A stretch of 14,008 nt of DNA from Thioalkalivibrio sp. (lineage in GTDB: Bacteria > Pseudomonadota > Gammaproteobacteria > Ectothiorhodospirales > Ectothiorhodospiraceae): NCBI GenBank assembly GCA_007120155.1, contig SKOF01000150.1, forward strand, positions 1 to 14,008. Reading direction: 5' to 3'. Below are positions 5,790 through 12,883 of the stretch, piece after piece. Every line of letters begins with the position of its first letter. Within the stretch, counting starts at the first letter, position 1. The notes under the pieces were generated by a model, which saw only the letters and a program-made list of their open reading frames with translations, made no database searches and was not told the origin of the DNA. Made by a program: the position numbers and the translations under genes.

Positions 5790-6518
5790 GACCCACACCT
5801 CCACCCGCCCCACGCCGGCCCGCCTGAGCAGGCGGGCGATCTCGCCCGCCGTCGAGCCGGTGGTCATGACATCGTCCACCAGGGCCACGCGTTCGGGCGG
5901 GGCGCAGGCAAGGGCGGGCGACAGGGCGAAGGCCTGGCGCACGTTGTTGCGGCGTTCCCGGCCGCGCAGGCCCTGCTGGGATGGGGTGGGGACCACGCGC
6001 CGGATCAGGGCCGGGGCCACCGGCACCCCCAGGCGTTGGCCCAGGGGGCGGGCCAGTTCCAGGGCCTGATTGAATCCCCGCTCGCGCAGGCGCGCGGGAT
6101 GCAGCGGCACCGGCAGGATCAGTTCTGGCAGGGGGTCCGGGACGGACAGGGTGTCGGCCCACAGGCTGCCCAGCAGACGGCCATGGGCCAGACGCCCCCG
6201 GTACTTGAGGCCGGCGATGAGGCGGTCCACGGGCGGCGCATAGTGAAACAGGGCACGGGTGGGGTCGAAGGCCGGTGGGCGCCGCAGGCAGGTACCGCAC
6301 AGGGGGCCGGCGCCGTCGGGCAGCCGGCGGGCACAGGCGGCGCAGCCGTGCCGGAACCAGGGTAATTCGGATCGGCACGGCGCACACAGGTCCAGATCTC
6401 CGTGGCCCGGCGCCCGGCACACCAGGCACACGGGCGGGTAGAGCGCCCGCACCAGTGCCTTCGTCAGCCGGCCCGTGATCCGTACCGCGGCTCCGGGCGC
6501 CTTCCCTGTCACCTTCAT
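5775..6518 (-). CDS. comF: ComF-family phosphoribosyltransferase-like protein (GntX-like)
   Basis: ComF proteins help in handling internalised single-stranded DNA during competence, and are kept in many bacteria not known to be competent. The 247-residue protein starts with a zinc-ribbon region of cysteine pairs (CLVC 31-34, CAPC 45-48, CAAC 59-62, CGTC 74-77). It then has the family motif YAPPVDRLIAGLKYRG, PVPLHPARLRERGFNQA and the PRPP loop VALVDDVMTTGSTAGE (about 211-226). The start at 6518 was chosen because AGGAAGG lies just upstream; a GTG at 6566 is in frame but lacks an RBS and adds 16 unlikely residues. It is divergent from the bio genes, an arrangement I recall from other gammaproteobacteria. 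The stop lies inside a 15-bp hairpin. Confidence 0.93.
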   Translation of the reverse strand: MKVTGKAPGAAVRITGRLTKALVRALYPPVCLVCRAPGHGDLDLCAPCRSELPWFRHGCAACARRLPDGAGPLCGTCLRRPPAFDPTRALFHYAPPVDRLIAGLKYRGRLAHGRLLGSLWADTLSVPDPLPELILPVPLHPARLRERGFNQALELARPLGQRLGVPVAPALIRRVVPTPSQQGLRGRERRNNVRQAFALSPALACAPPERVALVDDVMTTGSTAGEIARLLRRAGVGRVEVWVLARA

Positions 6519-6577
6519 CGGCCTTCCTGTATATTGGCCCGTCCCGATGGCAACACACTGTATCACTGCGCCATTTC

Positions 6578-6955
6578 ATGTCGAAGCCTGAACCGAGGAT
6601 CGTGCCGGCGCGATCGGCCCGTACGGCGGCCAAGTTGTTCAATTACGGCAATATCCTGGCCGTCCTGATGCCGTTTCCGCTGATCATCTTCTGGTTCGGG
6701 GCGTCCATGTTCGTCTATGCCATGAACCGGCATCACCCCAACGAGCGCGTGGGTCATTACACCCAGCAGGCCGCCTACCGCTTCTACGGGATCGTGGGCG
6801 CGCTGATCGTGGTGGGCACGTTCTTCCCCCCCCGGGTAAGCTACTTTCTCACCTACTGGGCGCTCACCGCGGCCGTGCTGATACCGTGGTCCATCATCGA
6901 CATCATTCGCATCAACCGGGAAGAATGGCACGATGTGACCATCCCCGAGGAGTAA
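6578..6955 (+). CDS. Small multi-span membrane protein of unknown function, upstream of bioB
   Basis: I do not recognise this 125-residue protein. It has a basic N-terminus (PARSARTAAK), a hydrophobic span at about 27-48, and a pair at about 70-84 and 88-110, then a charged tail ending TIPEE. The loop MNRHHPNERVGHYTQQAAYRF between the first two spans is rich in His, Arg and Tyr. Three inner-membrane helices are likely. The gene ends four bases before the bioB ATG and its last codons provide the bioB Shine-Dalgarno (GAGGAG), so it is probably the first gene of the bio operon. Its own ATG has no obvious Shine-Dalgarno. A biotin-related role, such as transport, would be guilt by association only. 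Confidence 0.8.
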   Translation: MSKPEPRIVPARSARTAAKLFNYGNILAVLMPFPLIIFWFGASMFVYAMNRHHPNERVGHYTQQAAYRFYGIVGALIVVGTFFPPRVSYFLTYWALTAAVLIPWSIIDIIRINREEWHDVTIPEE

Positions 6956-6959
6956 TGGC

Positions 6960-7964
6960 ATGAGCGACATCCGTCACGACTGGCAGGTGGAGGAAATCCT
7001 GTCGATGATGGGACGGCCCTTCAACGACCTGCTGTTCGCGGCCCACGCGGTGCACCGGGCACATTTCGATCCCAACGCCGTGCAGGTGAGCACCCTGCTG
7101 TCCATCAAGACCGGCGCCTGCCCCGAGGACTGCGGCTACTGCCCCCAGAGCGCCCACCATGACGTAGAACTGGAGCGCGAGCGCCTGCTGCCGCTCGACG
7201 AGGTCATGGAGGCCGCGCACAACGCGAAGGCCCACGGCGCGAGCCGCTTCTGCATGGGTGCCGCGTGGCGCAACCCCACGGACACCAATCTGGAACGGGT
7301 GGTCGAGATGGTGGAAGGGGTCAAGTCCCTGGGGCTCGAGACCTGCATGACTCTCGGGATGCTTACCGGGGCCCAGGCAGCCCGGCTGCGGGAGGCCGGA
7401 CTCGATTACTACAACCACAATCTGGACACCTCGCCGGAGTTCTACGGCCAGGTCATCACCACCCGCACCTACCGGGACCGGCTGGAGACCCTGGCGCACG
7501 TGCGTGATGCCGGCATCAACGTGTGCTCGGGCGGGATCCTGGGCATGGGGGAGTCCCGGCACGACCGGGCGCGCCTGCTGCAGCAGCTGGCCAACCTGCC
7601 GAAACACCCGGAATCGGTGCCCATCAACAACCTGGTGCGGGTGGAGGGTACGCCGCTGGCCGGCACCGAGCCCCTGGACCCGTTCGAGTTCGCACGCACC
7701 ATCGCCTGCGCGCGCATCATGATGCCTGCCTCCCACGTGCGTCTGTCCGCCGGACGCACCGGGATGACCGATGAACTCCAGGCGCTGTGTTTCTTCGCCG
7801 GGGCGAACTCCATCTTCTACGGGGACACGCTGCTCACCACCCCGAACCCGGCGGAGAACCACGACCGGCAGCTGTTCGAGCGTCTGGGCCTCCATCCCAT
7901 GGAGGCGGGCGACGAAGGTGCCTCATGCGAGAACTGCGGCGGCGTGGATATCCACGCCGCGTAG
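6960..7964 (+). CDS. bioB: Biotin synthase (radical SAM), BioB
   Basis: It inserts sulfur into dethiobiotin, the last step of biotin synthesis. The 334-residue protein has the radical-SAM cluster motif CPEDCGYC (Cys54, Cys58, Cys61) within TGACPEDCGYCPQSAHH. The auxiliary [2Fe-2S] ligands are all seen: Cys in FCMGAAWRNP, Cys in ETCMTLG, Cys in NVCSGGILG, and the Arg in HVRLSAGR. The C-terminal GANSIFYGDTLLTTPNP is typical. The start follows the previous stop after only four bases, which indicates coupled translation. No BirA-type operator (TTGTAAACC half-sites) is visible before this gene or before the gene at 6578. Confidence 0.97.
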   Translation: MSDIRHDWQVEEILSMMGRPFNDLLFAAHAVHRAHFDPNAVQVSTLLSIKTGACPEDCGYCPQSAHHDVELERERLLPLDEVMEAAHNAKAHGASRFCMGAAWRNPTDTNLERVVEMVEGVKSLGLETCMTLGMLTGAQAARLREAGLDYYNHNLDTSPEFYGQVITTRTYRDRLETLAHVRDAGINVCSGGILGMGESRHDRARLLQQLANLPKHPESVPINNLVRVEGTPLAGTEPLDPFEFARTIACARIMMPASHVRLSAGRTGMTDELQALCFFAGANSIFYGDTLLTTPNPAENHDRQLFERLGLHPMEAGDEGASCENCGGVDIHAA

Positions 7965-7993
7965 GCCCGATCGCGGTGTCGCATCCGGGCCGC

Positions 7994-8024
7994 GAACGAT
8001 GAAGTTCGAAGGTGGAAGGATGAA
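7994..8024. repeat. Heptad-phased GAA repeat in the bioB-methyltransferase spacer
   Basis: GAA recurs at 7994, 8001, 8008, 8015 and 8022, a strict 7-bp period, with units such as GTTCGAA, GGTGGAA and GGATGAA. It contains purine-rich GAAGGTGGAAGG that can act as a Shine-Dalgarno. No facing block was found. It occupies the centre of the 78-base spacer after bioB. Confidence 0.75.
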
Positions 8025-8046
8025 CAACCGGCCCGCCATCCCATGA
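8020..8046 (+). CDS. Possible 8-codon coupling ORF before the methyltransferase
   Basis: ATG at 8020 opens MNNRPAIP and stops at TGA 8044-8046, which overlaps the methyltransferase ATG (8043-8045) as ATGA. GAAGG lies seven bases before the 8020 ATG, whereas the methyltransferase ATG has no Shine-Dalgarno of its own. A second in-frame ATG at 7999 would give 15 codons. This suggests translation of the methyltransferase by reinitiation. The peptide itself need not be functional. Confidence 0.3.
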   Translation: MNNRPAIP

Positions 8047-8813
8047 GCGGTTTCACCGACCATTTCGCTGCCGTCTCCGATGGCTACCGGCGCCATCGGC
8101 CCGGCTACCCGCCTGAACTGTTTGCCTGGCTTGCCGACCGCGCGCCTCACCGGCGGCTGGCTTGGGACTGCGCCACGGGCACCGGACAGGCGGCGCGGGA
8201 ACTGGCCCGCCACTTCGACCGGGTCGAGGCCACCGACGCCTCGGCGGCGCAGATCCGCAAGGCACGGCCGTGCGACGGCGTGGTGTTCCGGGTGGCGCCG
8301 TCCGAGGCTGGGGGTCTCGGAGATCACAGCGTGTCCCTGGTCACGGTCGCCCAGGCACTGCACTGGTTTAATGTCGAGGCGTTCTACGGGGAAGTGCGGC
8401 GGGTCCTTTCCGCCGGCGGGCTGATCGCCGTGTGGAGCTATGGTCTTGTCCGCACCGGCGAGCCGGCCATCGACGCGTCGCTGGCGGCGTTCCACGACAC
8501 GGAGCTGGGGTCCTACTGGCCGCCGCAACGCCGCCATGTGGTCAACGGCTACCGCGACCTTCCCTTTCCCTTCGACACACTGGACACCCCCGGCTTCACC
8601 ATGCAACGCCATTGGAACCTGGAACAACTCACGGGCTACCTGGGCACCTGGTCCGCCGTGGCCCGGTGTCGCGAGGCCACCGGCACGGAGCCCCTGGATG
8701 CGCTTCGCCGGCGGCTCGCGCCCCTCTGGGAGGACCCGGCCGCCGTACGCGCGGTGCGCTGGCCTCTGACCCTGCGCGTGGGCCGGGCGGGCTCCGGCCC
8801 TTCCCATGCGTGA
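8043..8813 (+). CDS. Class I SAM-dependent methyltransferase embedded in the bio operon
   Basis: A 256-residue soluble methyltransferase. The N-terminus FTDHFAAVSDGYRRHRPGYP is followed by SAM motif I (WDCATGTGQAARELA, about 41-55), an acidic end of strand 2 (VEATDAS), and the post-motif region AQALHWFNVEAFYGEVRRVL with GGLIAVWSY. This pattern belongs to the methyltransferase-11/TMT1-like group and not to canonical BioC, which has an LDAGCGPG-type motif I and a different N-terminus. Its position between bioB and bioF, with an 8-base overlap into bioF, means that it is cotranscribed with biotin genes. It might replace or supplement BioC (malonyl-ACP O-methylation), or methylate something unrelated; sequence alone does not decide. 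Confidence 0.88.
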   Translation: MSGFTDHFAAVSDGYRRHRPGYPPELFAWLADRAPHRRLAWDCATGTGQAARELARHFDRVEATDASAAQIRKARPCDGVVFRVAPSEAGGLGDHSVSLVTVAQALHWFNVEAFYGEVRRVLSAGGLIAVWSYGLVRTGEPAIDASLAAFHDTELGSYWPPQRRHVVNGYRDLPFPFDTLDTPGFTMQRHWNLEQLTGYLGTWSAVARCREATGTEPLDALRRRLAPLWEDPAAVRAVRWPLTLRVGRAGSGPSHA

Positions 8814-9975
8814 TCTGGCGGCGGAACTTGAAGAGCGGCGCGCGCGCGGGCTGTACCGCAGCCGGCGCATCCTGGAGGGTGTCCAGAAACCGGTACAGGT
8901 GGTGGACGGACGCAAGGTCGTGGCGTTCTGCTCCAACGACTATCTGGGGCTGGCCGGTCATGCGAAGGTGGTCGCCGCCTTTCGCCATGCGGCCGGCACC
9001 TACGGCGTCGGCGCGGGCGCCGCGCACCTGGTCAACGGTCACACCCGGGCGCACCACCAGCTGGAAGAGGAACTGGCCGCCTTCACGAACCGTGAGCGGG
9101 CGTTGCTGTTCTCCACCGGGTACATGGCCAACATGGGCGTGGCCCAGGCCCTGGCGGGCCGGGGTGATCATGTCCTGGAAGACCGGCTCAACCATGCGTC
9201 CCTGATTGATGCGGGGCTGGTCTGCGGGGCTCGCTTCCAGCGTTACCGCCACGCCACGGGCGTGGACCTGGCCCAGCGCCTGGCGACCCTGGAGGCCACC
9301 GGCGAGCGGCTGGTGCTCACCGATGGCGTGTTCAGCATGGATGGCGATCTCGCCCCGTTGCCGGAGCTGTCCCGCATCGCCGCCGCGCACAACGCATGGC
9401 TCATGGTGGATGACGCCCACGGCCTGGGCGTGCTGGGCGCCAGCGGCGCCGGCAGTCTGGAGCACTTCGGCCTGGACGCACGGGATGTGCCCATTCTCAT
9501 GGGCACCCTCGGCAAGGCCTTCGGCACCGCCGGTGCCTTCGTGGCGGGCAGCGAGGCGCTCATCGAGACCCTGATTCAGTCGGCACGCACCTACGTCTAT
9601 ACCACGGCCATGCCCGCCGCCCTGGCGGAGGCCACCCGGGCCAGCCTGCAGATCGTGCGCACCGACGGCAAGCGCCGGGAGAAGCTGGCGGCGCTGGTGG
9701 CGCGATTCCGCGAGGGCGCGGGCCAGATCGGGCTCAGGCTCATGGAGAGCCCCACGCCCATCCAGCCCGTGCTGGTGGGCGACAGCGCCCGCGCCGTGCG
9801 AATGAGCGAACGGCTGTTGGAGCAGGGCATGCTGGTGCCCGCCATCCGCCCGCCCACGGTGCCCGAGGGCACGGCGCGTCTGCGTGTGACCCTGAGTGCC
9901 GCACACACGAAACCCCAGGTGGACCGGCTGCTGGAGGCCCTGGAAGCGGCGCAGGGTGCCGAGGCGCCCGCTTGA
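8806..9975 (+). CDS. bioF: 8-amino-7-oxononanoate synthase, BioF
   Basis: A PLP enzyme that condenses pimeloyl-ACP (or -CoA) with L-alanine, the first step of the biotin ring pathway. The 389-residue length is standard. Seen in order: CSNDYLGL (41-48), GAGAAHLVNGHT in the substrate region, FSTGYMANMGV, DRLNHASLIDAG, the PLP-ring Asp/His in VDDAHGLGVLG, and the Schiff-base Lys237 in TLGKAFG (Lys236 in E. coli). The GAGAAHLVNG form instead of GSGGSR.. fits BioF rather than Kbl or ALA synthase. The ATG at 8806 overlaps the end of the methyltransferase by 8 bases. bioA, bioD, bioH and a standard bioC are not in this window. Confidence 0.95.
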   Translation: MRDLAAELEERRARGLYRSRRILEGVQKPVQVVDGRKVVAFCSNDYLGLAGHAKVVAAFRHAAGTYGVGAGAAHLVNGHTRAHHQLEEELAAFTNRERALLFSTGYMANMGVAQALAGRGDHVLEDRLNHASLIDAGLVCGARFQRYRHATGVDLAQRLATLEATGERLVLTDGVFSMDGDLAPLPELSRIAAAHNAWLMVDDAHGLGVLGASGAGSLEHFGLDARDVPILMGTLGKAFGTAGAFVAGSEALIETLIQSARTYVYTTAMPAALAEATRASLQIVRTDGKRREKLAALVARFREGAGQIGLRLMESPTPIQPVLVGDSARAVRMSERLLEQGMLVPAIRPPTVPEGTARLRVTLSAAHTKPQVDRLLEALEAAQGAEAPA

Positions 9976-9994
9976 GACGCGGGCCGGGCATCGT

Positions 9995-10618
9995 TCACAT
10001 CATTCGTTCGGCCAGATCCTTCGCCGCTTCGGTGCCTTCGCGGCGCAGACCCTCGGCCACGCCTGCCCGGTCTGCCGCGGAGCGGTTCTGGCTCAGCTTG
10101 TACTTGCCGAGCAGCCGGGTCAGGGGGATCTCGATTCCCACCACGCCTTTGGTCATCCGCAGCAGGTAGTCGGCCGGCGCGTCAGACAACTGCCACGCCG
10201 GGTTTCGGCCCGACTCATGCCGACGGGTCAGCTGTTCCAGGTGGCTGCGCAGCCACGCGCGATCCTGGATCACTTGCAACGCGCCGTAGGCGTGCACGAC
10301 CATGTAGTTCCAGGTAGGCACTGCCCGTTGCGTTTCCTGCTTACCCGGATACCAGTTCGGGGAGACATAGGCGTCCGGCCCCTGAAAGATCACCAGGGCC
10401 TCGGTGCCCGGGTCGGCTTCGCGCCAGAGCGCATTGGCGCGTGCCACATGGCATTGAAGTGTGCCGCGGGGTCCCTGGGCGGCATCCAGGATGAAGGGCA
10501 GATGGTTGGCCTCGATCCCGGCCGGCCCGAAGGTGACCAGCGTACCGAAGGGGCGTTGACTGATTAGGTTGTGAAGGACATCCGCGCGGGATTCCTCGAA
10601 GTGCGCCGGGATGTGCAT
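9995..10618 (-). CDS. PaiB-like FMN-binding split-barrel protein
   Basis: A 207-residue member of the family annotated as FMN-binding negative transcriptional regulators (B. subtilis PaiB). Family features are the start MHIPAHFEE, LPFILD, the central SPNWYPGKQETQRAVPTWNY region and VVHAYGALQVI, and a C-terminal GVVGIEIPLTRLLGKYKLSQNR. The fold is that of pyridoxamine-phosphate-oxidase-like split barrels that bind FMN; a true DNA-binding role is poorly supported in the family. The ATG at 10618 has GGAGA five bases upstream. An open frame continues to 10987 but has no family similarity, so the longer start was refused. The gene converges on bioF with a 19-base gap. Confidence 0.92.
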   Translation of the reverse strand: MHIPAHFEESRADVLHNLISQRPFGTLVTFGPAGIEANHLPFILDAAQGPRGTLQCHVARANALWREADPGTEALVIFQGPDAYVSPNWYPGKQETQRAVPTWNYMVVHAYGALQVIQDRAWLRSHLEQLTRRHESGRNPAWQLSDAPADYLLRMTKGVVGIEIPLTRLLGKYKLSQNRSAADRAGVAEGLRREGTEAAKDLAERMM

Positions 10619-10726
10619 GCAGGTCTCCGTTGGTGCGTCATCGTGTCGAACCGGATGAATCCGGAAGGTACCCCACCGGGTCCAGAGGGGAAACAGTTTC
10701 AACCGAATGGGCCCGCACGGCCCGTC

Positions 10727-10755
10727 TTGATTCCTCCGCACGGGGCGTCTAGGGT
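10727..10755 (+). promoter_or_regulatory. Weak candidate sigma-70 promoter before the Fn3 gene; description of the 10619-10875 spacer
   Basis: TTGATT (10727-10732) and TAGGGT (10750-10755) are 17 bp apart in the gap between the divergent PaiB-like and Fn3 genes. The -10 is poor. Just after it runs an A8 tract. A small palindrome GAAACAGTTTC (10690-10700) could be an operator for either gene. Nothing else recognisable lies in this 257-base spacer. Confidence 0.2.
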
Positions 10756-10875
10756 AAAAAAAAGACCATCTAGAGCGCCTGCTGTTCCGGGGTTCTCGGC
10801 CTTGCATGTCCTGCGGGGCGGTTGGCAGCCTTTTCGGGGAACCACGGTTTCCCGTGCACGCCATTGGAGAGTTGC

Positions 10876-11370
10876 TTGATCCCTTCGAGCCTGCAGCACC
10901 GCTCAATCTGCCGCCATGCCCGCACCCTCTGGCTGCTGGTCCTCGTGGTGTCGTTCCCCGGGGTGCTGCACGCCGGTTCCCATGCACCGGAAATCAGCGC
11001 CTCCCCGGACCTTGCCCGCGCCGGGTACTTCCATCTGCGCTGGGCTCTGAACGATGTGGATGTTGACCACTACACGGTGGAAGAGGCCGCCGATCCGGAC
11101 TTCACCGATCCCGCAGTGCTCTACGAAGGCGCCGACCGCGCCACCGTGATCAGTGGCCGCAGTGACGGCACCTTCCACTTCCGCGTGCGCGCAAGCCTGG
11201 CCGACGGCAGCGAATCCGGGTGGAGCGATACGCAGACCGTGGAGGTCGCCCATCATCCCCTGGCCCAGGCCATCGGGTTGTTCATCCTGGGCGGACTGGT
11301 CTTTCTGGCCACGACTGGCCTCATCGTCGCCGGGACGTCTGCCGGCCGCCGTGCGGCGGGGGGCGCGTGA
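10876..11370 (+). CDS. Secreted, C-terminally anchored fibronectin type III-like protein
   Basis: A 164-residue envelope protein, not assigned to a named gene. A signal peptide with core LWLLVLVVSFPGVLHA sits at about 19-34. One beta-sandwich domain follows (about 37-125), with Fn3-like strands: FHLRWALNDVDVDHYTVEEA, then GTFHFRVRASLADGSESGWS and the closing VEV. A single membrane span is at about 130-152 (AIGLFILGGLVFLATTGLIV) and is followed by an Arg-containing tail, so the domain should face the periplasm. The start is taken as TTG 10876 because GGAGAG lies just before it; the longer frame from 10822 would bury the signal peptide. The stop at 11368-11370 overlaps the next small ORF, and the symporter follows, so the genes look co-expressed. 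A role as a partner of the transporter is inference. Confidence 0.75.
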   Translation: MIPSSLQHRSICRHARTLWLLVLVVSFPGVLHAGSHAPEISASPDLARAGYFHLRWALNDVDVDHYTVEEAADPDFTDPAVLYEGADRATVISGRSDGTFHFRVRASLADGSESGWSDTQTVEVAHHPLAQAIGLFILGGLVFLATTGLIVAGTSAGRRAAGGA

Positions 11371-11432
11371 TGCGGGCCGGGGTGCGGCCAGTGCCTGAAC
11401 CCGCCGGGCGGACGCCGGGGCGGTCCGCATGA
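11370..11432 (+). CDS. Possible 20-residue coupling ORF between the Fn3 gene and the symporter
   Basis: ATG 11370-11372 overlaps the Fn3 stop (TGATG) and opens MRAGVRPVPEPAGRTPGRSA. Its TGA (11430-11432) overlaps the symporter ATG as ATGA. Both junctions are the classical geometry for termination-reinitiation. The peptide is Pro/Arg/Gly-rich and resembles translated GC-rich spacer, so it may only carry ribosomes across the gap. There is no independent evidence of a function. Confidence 0.3.
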   Translation: MRAGVRPVPEPAGRTPGRSA

Positions 11433-12868
11433 GGGTCCAGGAAACCGCAGTCCTGGATCCGGGCCTGGCCTGGCTCCTGATCGGGATCTTCACGCTGATC
11501 TATGTCGGCTTCGGCATCTGGTTCGGCCGCCGCGACAAGGAACTGGACCAGTTCGTGCTGGCCGGGCGCAAGGTGGGTCTGGCCGTGGGCACGGCCACCG
11601 CCATGGCCACATGGGTCACCAGCAACACCACCATGATGGCCCCGCAACTGGCCTACCAGATAGGCATCTGGGGCATGATCGGCTATGCCTTCGGCTCCGT
11701 GGGCCTGCTGCTGTTCGCTCCGCTCGCCAAGCGCATCCGCACCCTCATGCCCTACGGCTACACCAGCGGCGACTTCGTGCGCCTGCGCTACGGCAACCTG
11801 GGTTGGCGGGTGTTTCTCGCCATCTCGGTGTTCTACAGCTTCGGCTGGCTGGTGAGCCTCGGCATGGCCGGCGGCGTGCTGATCCACGCGCTGTCCGGCA
11901 TCCCGTACTGGCAGGGCATGACAGTGATCCTCGCCGCATGTGTCTCCTACACGCTGATCGGCGGGTTCCGGGCGGTCATCGGAACAGACTTCATACAGTC
12001 CATCCTGATCCTCATCGGCCTGGTGGTGCTCGCCTGGCTCGTCATCGGCGGCGTGGGTTTCGACGAGATCCACGTGAGCCTGGAGCTGGAGCGCCCGGAA
12101 CTGCTGAACCTGCTCATGCCGGCGGCCATCATGTTCCTGTTCAACAACCTGCTGTTCGGGATGGGGGAGATCTTCCATTCCAACGTCTGGTGGACACGCG
12201 CGTACTCCTTCCGGGAGGGCGTAGGCATGTGGGCGTACCTGCTGGCCGGTATCTTCTGGCTGCCTATTCCCATCGTCGCCGGCTTCGTGGCACTGGCCGC
12301 CCCGTCTCTGGGCGTGAACATCCCGGCGGCGGACATGGTCGGCCCGATCGTGGCCTCCGAGCTTCTGGGCCTGACCGGTGCGATCATCGTGCTGGTAATG
12401 GTGTTCGCGGCACTGGCCTCGAGTCTGGACTCCCTGCTGGCTGCCACCGCGATGCTGGTGGTGCGCGACATCTATCACCGCCATTTCCGTCCGCAGTCCT
12501 CCGCCCAGCACCTGCGCACGGCCACCAAGGTTACGATCCTGCTGCTGGGCGTGATCACCTGGCTGCTGTGCCTGCCGCGCATCACCACGCTGGCGGAGTT
12601 GCTACATTTCACCGGCGCGTTCGTTGCCAGCACCATCTGGCCCATCGCCGCCGGGTTGTACTGGCGGCGCACCAACCGCCTGGGGGCGACGGCCGCCATG
12701 GCGCTGGGCAGCGCCGCGGGCATCACCGCGTACTTTCAGATCGGTTTCTACGTGGCCGCGCTGGTGGGTGCGGCCGTGTCCATGGTGATCGTGCTGGTCA
12801 CCACCTGGCTCCGGCCCCAGGACTTCGACTGGGAACACCTCAGGGAGCCGCCCCCCGATGATCACTGA
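11429..12868 (+). CDS. Sodium:solute symporter family (SSF) transporter, substrate unknown
   Basis: An inner-membrane Na+-coupled symporter of 479 residues with about 13 hydrophobic helices. Family features: FVLAGRKVG after the first helix, TAMATWVTSNTTMMAP in the first helix of the LeuT-fold core, GYTSGDFVRLRYG, the helix VSYTLIGGFRAVIGTDFIQS, and FAALASSLDSLLAATAMLV. In the last, Ser331 and Ser332 fit the Na2-site serines known from vSGLT. The early core motif is somewhat reminiscent of urea (Dur3-type) members, but I cannot assign the substrate. The C-terminus is acidic (REPPPDDH). The ATG at 11429 overlaps the stop of a short ORF and has only a weak GGGGCGG upstream. A 39-residue membrane protein follows 15 bases later. 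Confidence 0.92.
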   Translation: MRVQETAVLDPGLAWLLIGIFTLIYVGFGIWFGRRDKELDQFVLAGRKVGLAVGTATAMATWVTSNTTMMAPQLAYQIGIWGMIGYAFGSVGLLLFAPLAKRIRTLMPYGYTSGDFVRLRYGNLGWRVFLAISVFYSFGWLVSLGMAGGVLIHALSGIPYWQGMTVILAACVSYTLIGGFRAVIGTDFIQSILILIGLVVLAWLVIGGVGFDEIHVSLELERPELLNLLMPAAIMFLFNNLLFGMGEIFHSNVWWTRAYSFREGVGMWAYLLAGIFWLPIPIVAGFVALAAPSLGVNIPAADMVGPIVASELLGLTGAIIVLVMVFAALASSLDSLLAATAMLVVRDIYHRHFRPQSSAQHLRTATKVTILLLGVITWLLCLPRITTLAELLHFTGAFVASTIWPIAAGLYWRRTNRLGATAAMALGSAAGITAYFQIGFYVAALVGAAVSMVIVLVTTWLRPQDFDWEHLREPPPDDH

Positions 12869-12883
12869 GAGGAGTTGAACGCC

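Noticed and set aside
6519..6577. BirA operator in front of the bio operon
   Set aside because: No TTGTAAACC-like half-sites can be found in the comF/6578 gap.
8629..9906. A 425-codon open frame on the - strand
   Set aside because: Antisense to bioF, which is clearly real; no domain visible.
10748..10778. Intrinsic terminator made of TCTAG...CTAGA around the A8 tract
   Set aside because: The stem is only about five A/T-rich pairs and the A-run lies in the loop, so it is not a credible terminator.
10619..10987. N-terminal extension of the PaiB-like protein
   Set aside because: The extension is Arg/Pro/Gly-rich, overlaps the divergent Fn3 gene, and a good RBS precedes the ATG at 10618 where family members start.
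11321..12511. A 396-codon open frame on the - strand
   Set aside because: Antisense to the symporter; His/Gln/Asp-rich translation with no recognisable domain.
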